Positions 5,377-8,372 of a stretch of DNA of 8,372 nt are shown here, piece after piece. The translations under genes and the position numbers were made by a program. Under the pieces are notes generated by a model. It saw only the letters and a list, made by a program, of their open reading frames with translations. It made no database searches and was not told where the DNA came from. Each line of letters opens with the position of its first letter. Within the stretch, counting starts at the first letter, position 1. This DNA is from an uncultured Holophagaceae bacterium (GTDB lineage Bacteria > Acidobacteriota > Holophagae > Holophagales > Holophagaceae), in contig CAIXHJ010000233.1 in the NCBI GenBank assembly GCA_903919165.1, positions 1-8,372 on the forward strand, written 5' to 3'.

Positions 5377-6551
5377 ATGAACATCCCGAGAATGCCGTTG
5401 CTCACGAGCATGCCCCTGGCGCTGAGGCGTACCCGGTCGCCTTCCCAGGCCGCGAGGCCCTCCTTCTCCAGGACCCGCAACCGCGTTTCCCAGGCGTCGC
5501 AAACGGGCCGCAGATCCAGGGTGTCGGCCTGGCGCCGAAAGGCTTCCCAGTCCACTCCACGATGAAGGCGCAGCCCCAGGAGCGGGATCTCCCCCAGGAT
5601 CTCGACGGGCTGCAATTCCTGGAAGTCGACTTCGCCGCGTCCTCCGGTCCAGGCCGGAATGATCCCCGTTTCTGTCCAGCGGAAATCACCGAGCTGTGAA
5701 GCCGCGCTGGGCCCCAGGCCCAGGTAGGGCCGACGTTTCCAGTAACGGGTGTTGTGGATGGATTCGGCGCCGGAGCGGGCGAAATTGCTGATCTCGTAGG
5801 GCGCGAGTCCCAGGAGTGGAAGTTCAACCTGGAGCGCCTCGAAGACATCGGCCACCTCATCCTCGGTGGGGAGTGCGAGTCGCCCCGCGTCGATCTCAGC
5901 GCGCAGGGGACAGGCCTTGTCCAGGTCCAGGAGGTAGATGCTCAGGTGCTCGATGCCGGTGGCGGCCAGGGTGCGCGCGTCCTCGATCACTTTGGACAGT
6001 GATTGTCCGGGAATGCCCACCATGAGGTCGGCGCTGCGGCGATGGAACCCAGCGCCTTCCGCCAGTTCGAGGGATTCCAGGGCCTGCCTGGTTCCATGAA
6101 TGCGGCCCAGGCGCGCCAGCAGACCGTCGTCCAGGGCCTGCACGCCGAGGCTGATGCGGTCCCAGCCCAGGTCGCGGGCCTGCCGAAGCCAGGCCAGGTC
6201 CACGGTGCCGGGATTGGCTTCGAAGGTGGCTTCCACCAGGGGAGAAACATCGAAGGACTCCCGCACGGCTCCCGTGAGATCCGCCAATTCTTCCGGGGAC
6301 AGCAGGGAAGGCGTTCCGCCACCGAGGTAGAGCGTATCCACGGTGGGCCGACCCAGAGCGGTGCCCCATTCGATGATTTCGAGGAGCAGTCGTCGGACGG
6401 TGTCCGGCTGGAGGCTGCGGTCCCGGGTGGTGGCGAAGGAACAATAGGTGCAGCGATCCACACAGAAGGGCACATGAAGGTAGAGGCCCAGGGGCTCCAC
6501 CTGAGCCGCCCGCCGAATCGAAGGCAGCCGCTTCTGGAGTTCAGGGTTCAA
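5373..6551 (-). CDS. hemW: HemW-like radical SAM protein (putative heme chaperone; formerly annotated as coproporphyrinogen III oxidase-like)
   Basis: The protein is 392 aa, as expected for HemW. It has a radical-SAM cluster C30-x3-C34-x2-C37 (FCVDRCTYCSF), the SAM-contacting GGGTPS (77-82), FEANPGTVD, RISLGVQALDD and ADLMVGIPGQ. The HNTRYW motif (266-271) marks HemW as distinct from true HemN oxygen-independent coproporphyrinogen oxidase. The C-terminal HemN_C-type winged-helix region is present (about 320-392). HemW binds heme and is proposed to insert it into respiratory enzymes. The usual CDF after the third cysteine is CSF here. The start is TTG 6551 (codon CAA on the + strand), which lies inside the end of the upstream gene (11-bp overlap) behind AGGTGA; an in-frame stop precedes it. 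No ATG lies between it and the cluster, so a rare start or an internal GTG (V18) must be used. It couples to the EamA gene by ATGA. Confidence 0.94.
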   Translation of the reverse strand: MNPELQKRLPSIRRAAQVEPLGLYLHVPFCVDRCTYCSFATTRDRSLQPDTVRRLLLEIIEWGTALGRPTVDTLYLGGGTPSLLSPEELADLTGAVRESFDVSPLVEATFEANPGTVDLAWLRQARDLGWDRISLGVQALDDGLLARLGRIHGTRQALESLELAEGAGFHRRSADLMVGIPGQSLSKVIEDARTLAATGIEHLSIYLLDLDKACPLRAEIDAGRLALPTEDEVADVFEALQVELPLLGLAPYEISNFARSGAESIHNTRYWKRRPYLGLGPSAASQLGDFRWTETGIIPAWTGGRGEVDFQELQPVEILGEIPLLGLRLHRGVDWEAFRRQADTLDLRPVCDAWETRLRVLEKEGLAAWEGDRVRLSARGMLVSNGILGMFI

Positions 6552-7278
6552 CCATCACCTGCTTCATGGCCGCCCGCAGGGCTTTCACTTCCACCGGAAA
6601 TCGCCAGGGGGGCTGAAGGGGGTCCGCAGCCTGTTCCAGGGCCTGGTAGCGCTGCCGCAGCAGCTTCTGGTGGGCGGGCCGCAGAGCCTCGCCGGTGCCC
6701 AAGTGCTGTTCAAGCAGCTCCAGATTCTGGCGGAGCCGCACCTCCTGGGGGTGGTACAGGAAGACATTCAGGAGGAGGTGGCCGAGGGCCAGCCCCAGCA
6801 GGAGGAAGCCCGCGATCAGCGGGGCGCGCAGGCCGGAGCGGAGGCCGATGGCCAGCCACCATCCCAGGAACCCCATGAGCACCACGCTCAGGACCGGCGC
6901 GGCGGGCATGGCCCACAAGCCATGTCCCCAGAGGCAGTCACTGATCAGGGAATCGGCCACGGCTTCGAGGGTCCGACGGTCGCCTTGGCTGCGGGCCTTG
7001 GCCAAGAGCTCGTCGAGGGCCCCCCAGGCTTGTTTCTGGAGGGGACTGAGCGTGACCTGGCGATGCCCACCCAGGCTGGTGCTCTGGCGGACCACCTCGG
7101 GGCGGCCGACCTTGCCCGGCTCCACAGCCGGAGGCGGGGGCGCTTGCAGAACCTCCGCGTCCGAAGGCGGCGGCGTGTTGGTGATGTGGGTCTGCCCCGC
7201 CGCATCCCTCCAGTAGTAGGTGTGCGGCCGCGCCGGCCCCAGGAGGGCCAGGACCAGCAGACCGGCGATGACCGTCAC
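6541..7278 (-). CDS. DUF4124-like secreted or membrane-anchored protein with two transmembrane helices
   Basis: The protein is 245 aa of unknown function. The N-terminal segment 1-18 is hydrophobic (VIAGLLVLALLGPA) and looks like a signal peptide or anchor. Next comes HTYYWRDAAGQTHITNTPPP (19-38), matching the 'vYkwvDadGvvhfsDtPP' pattern of DUF4124, usually placed in the periplasm. A proline-rich linker (about 46-60) and a charged helical part (about 78-115) follow. Two hydrophobic helices at about 122-146 and 153-175 precede a predicted amphipathic/coiled-coil tail (178-217) rich in Leu, Gln, Arg and Glu. A DUF4124 head fused to a two-helix membrane part is unusual. The start is GTG 7278; no better start or clear ribosome site is visible, but it lies 9 bp after the gmhA stop. 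The 3' end overlaps hemW by 11 bp. The gene looks real from tight packing and sensible domain order. Confidence 0.8.
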   Translation of the reverse strand: MTVIAGLLVLALLGPARPHTYYWRDAAGQTHITNTPPPSDAEVLQAPPPPAVEPGKVGRPEVVRQSTSLGGHRQVTLSPLQKQAWGALDELLAKARSQGDRRTLEAVADSLISDCLWGHGLWAMPAAPVLSVVLMGFLGWWLAIGLRSGLRAPLIAGFLLLGLALGHLLLNVFLYHPQEVRLRQNLELLEQHLGTGEALRPAHQKLLRQRYQALEQAADPLQPPWRFPVEVKALRAAMKQVMVEP

Positions 7279-7287
7279 TGGAAGGAC

Positions 7288-7851
7288 TCAGAAATGAGCA
7301 TCGAGCGCCTCGCACCAGAAGTGGTAGACCATCTGGTGGATTTCCTGGATGCGGGCCGTGACCGTGGAGGGCACCACCAGCGCTTCGTCCATGAGGTGCG
7401 CGAGCCTGCCGCCATCCCGGCCCAGCAGGCCCAGGGTGCGGAGGCCCAGTTCCTTCGCGGAGGCCACGGCGCGGATCACGTTGGGGCTGTTTCCGCTGGT
7501 GCTGATGCCGATGAGCAGATCCCCCGGACGGCCCAGGGCCTCCACCTGGCGGGAGAACACCTGGTCGAAGCCGTAGTCGTTGCCGATGGCCGTGAGAGCG
7601 GAGGTGTCAGTGGTCAGGGCGATGCCTGCCAGGGCCCGCCGTTCTTTCACGTAGCGTCCGCTGAGCTCGGCGGCGAAGTGCTGGGCGTCCGCGGCGCTCC
7701 CCCCGTTCCCGCAGACCAGGATCCGGCCGCCCCTGCGGAACCGCTCGGCCATGTCGTCCGCCTGGGCGACGATGCGGTCCATCTCCTGTCCAAAGAATGC
7801 CTGCTTCAGCTGGATGGAAGCCTGGACATGCTGGAGGAGGAGCTGCTTCAT
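7288..7851 (-). CDS. gmhA: Phosphoheptose isomerase GmhA (sedoheptulose 7-phosphate isomerase)
   Basis: The protein is 187 aa, a single SIS domain of the usual size. GmhA converts sedoheptulose 7-phosphate to D-glycero-D-manno-heptose 7-phosphate (EC 5.3.1.28), the first step to ADP-heptose for lipopolysaccharide core or other heptose-containing glycans, in the cytosol. Visible signatures: GNGGSAADAQHFAAEL (48-63), STSGNSPNV (117-125) for phosphosugar binding, and RIQEIHQMVYH (167-177). Comparison with E. coli GmhA zinc ligands (H61, E65, Q172, H180) places H58, E62, Q169 and H177 here with a constant offset of 3, so the metal site is intact. This separates it from DiaA, which lacks activity. 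The start ATG 7851 fits the family N-terminus; the open frame continues upstream to 8175 but is out of family there. It is the first gene of the - strand operon; no other heptose genes are nearby. Confidence 0.93.
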   Translation of the reverse strand: MKQLLLQHVQASIQLKQAFFGQEMDRIVAQADDMAERFRRGGRILVCGNGGSAADAQHFAAELSGRYVKERRALAGIALTTDTSALTAIGNDYGFDQVFSRQVEALGRPGDLLIGISTSGNSPNVIRAVASAKELGLRTLGLLGRDGGRLAHLMDEALVVPSTVTARIQEIHQMVYHFWCEALDAHF

Positions 7852-7870
7852 GGCAGGGATTGTGACAGCA

Positions 7871-7876
7871 ATTCTA
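7871..7876 (-). promoter_or_regulatory. Possible -10 element of the gmhA operon promoter
   Basis: TAGAAT on the minus strand, 19 bases before the gmhA ATG, in the only sizeable gap (7852-7940) upstream of the five-gene operon. No good -35 hexamer is found at 16-18 bp. No Shine-Dalgarno precedes the gmhA ATG. Weak evidence. Confidence 0.2.
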
Positions 7877-7940
7877 TCCCTCGGATCTCCAGGACGCTGG
7901 CAGACTGCGGGAAGGCCTGCCCTCGATAGGTGTGGATCCC

Positions 7941-8372
7941 ATGGAATGGTTTGCCCTCCAGCATGCGCTGTTATCCCATCTTCCTGTGGCCACGGGCCTC
8001 CTGCTCCCATGGGCGCTGTTGGCGGCGCAACGGCGAGGGCGCGGCATCCGAAGCTGGTGGACCGTGGCGCGGTATCTGGGATGGGCCGGGATCCTCGGTA
8101 CTGTAGGCGCCTTCCTGAGCGGGTTCGCCTCGGGTCGGCTCTCGGCCCTGATTCCTCCGCACCGTCTGTTCCCAATGTTCCTCTCCGGCTCGGGGCCGAA
8201 TGCGCTGCTGTCCCAGCATGCCCTGCTGGGCGGGGTCTCCCTGCTCGTGGGCGTGGCCGCCCTCTGGGCCATGAACCGCAACCGCAAGGACCATGAAAGT
8301 CTCGGGTTCCTGGCGCTGACCCTGGGGCTGGCCTGGTGCGCGGTGCTGCTCGCCGCGGGTGAGAGGGGATAC
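7941..8372 (+). CDS. Four-helix membrane protein, DUF2231-like (3' end outside window)
   Basis: The frame is open from ATG 7941 to the right edge, 144 residues with no stop, so the C-terminus is missing. The start is supported by AGGTG (7928-7932) 8 bases upstream and by the hydrophobic reading. Predicted membrane helices lie at about 9-29 (after H8; contains SHLPVATGLLLP), 44-63 (WAGILGTVGAFLSGFASG), 92-111 (HALLGGVSLLVGVAALWAM) and 119-139. The layout resembles DUF2231 integral membrane proteins: a His followed by Leu-Pro at the start of helix 1, a Gly-rich helix 2, and a His opening helix 3. That is pattern recall and should be tested by profile search. The opposite-strand frames here are shadows. 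It is divergent from gmhA across an 89-bp gap, so the two may share a control region. Function unknown. Confidence 0.7.
   Translation, partial: MEWFALQHALLSHLPVATGLLLPWALLAAQRRGRGIRSWWTVARYLGWAGILGTVGAFLSGFASGRLSALIPPHRLFPMFLSGSGPNALLSQHALLGGVSLLVGVAALWAMNRNRKDHESLGFLALTLGLAWCAVLLAAGERGY

Noticed and set aside
3580..5565. A 661-codon open frame on the + strand opposite pip, the EamA gene and part of hemW
   Set aside because: Its protein is low-complexity and rich in Gly, Ala, Gln, Glu and His, as expected of the antisense of GC-rich codons. The opposite strand carries three clear gene families with full motifs.
3505..7851. A biosynthetic or defence cluster in the - strand operon
   Set aside because: All recognised members are housekeeping families and no nuclease, toxin or synthase signature is present.
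6670..7929. A 419-codon + strand open frame opposite gmhA and the DUF4124-like gene
   Set aside because: Composition typical of an antisense shadow, no recognisable domain, and it crosses the ends of two well-supported - strand genes.

Overview
The window is a GC-rich, densely coded bacterial chromosome segment with nine protein genes, two of them cut by the window edges. No rRNA, tRNA, CRISPR array, phage gene or transposase gene is visible. Base composition and gene style (an HDOD protein beside a receiver plus degenerate HD-GYP regulator, a DedA protein, GmhA) would suit a didermic, GC-rich environmental bacterium. My guess is Acidobacteriota of the Geothrix/Holophaga type, but no marker here proves the lineage.

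Left part, 1-1716, + strand: the C-terminal part of an HDOD-domain signalling protein is translationally coupled (ATGA overlap) to a response regulator. That regulator has an intact receiver and an HD-GYP-like output domain that has lost its metal and catalytic residues. Next comes a convergent 193-bp gap with three small hairpins, then smpB (trans-translation) on the - strand. smpB and the divergent + strand dedA membrane protein gene are separated by 317 bp. Nearly all of that gap is a 271-bp element made of two inverted, homologous ~135-bp units. Each unit forms its own long hairpin, and the two are bracketed by 20/21-nt terminal inverted repeats. This is the most unusual structure in the window.

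Between dedA and the next - strand gene lies a second, unrelated palindromic repeat (24-nt arms, 23/24 matching, about 100 bp apart) of the 'CACGAAGAC' type.

From 7851 leftwards to 3505, five - strand genes are packed with gaps or overlaps of at most 11 bp and probably form one operon: gmhA (sedoheptulose-7-phosphate isomerase), a DUF4124-like membrane-anchored protein, hemW (radical-SAM heme chaperone family), an EamA/DMT transporter and pip (prolyl aminopeptidase). Their functions do not form one obvious pathway; the packing looks like housekeeping co-transcription. A divergent + strand gene for a DUF2231-like four-helix membrane protein starts at 7941 and runs off the right edge.

No defence system, biosynthetic cluster or toxin-antitoxin pair was found. 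The novelty, if any, lies in the two intergenic palindromic elements.
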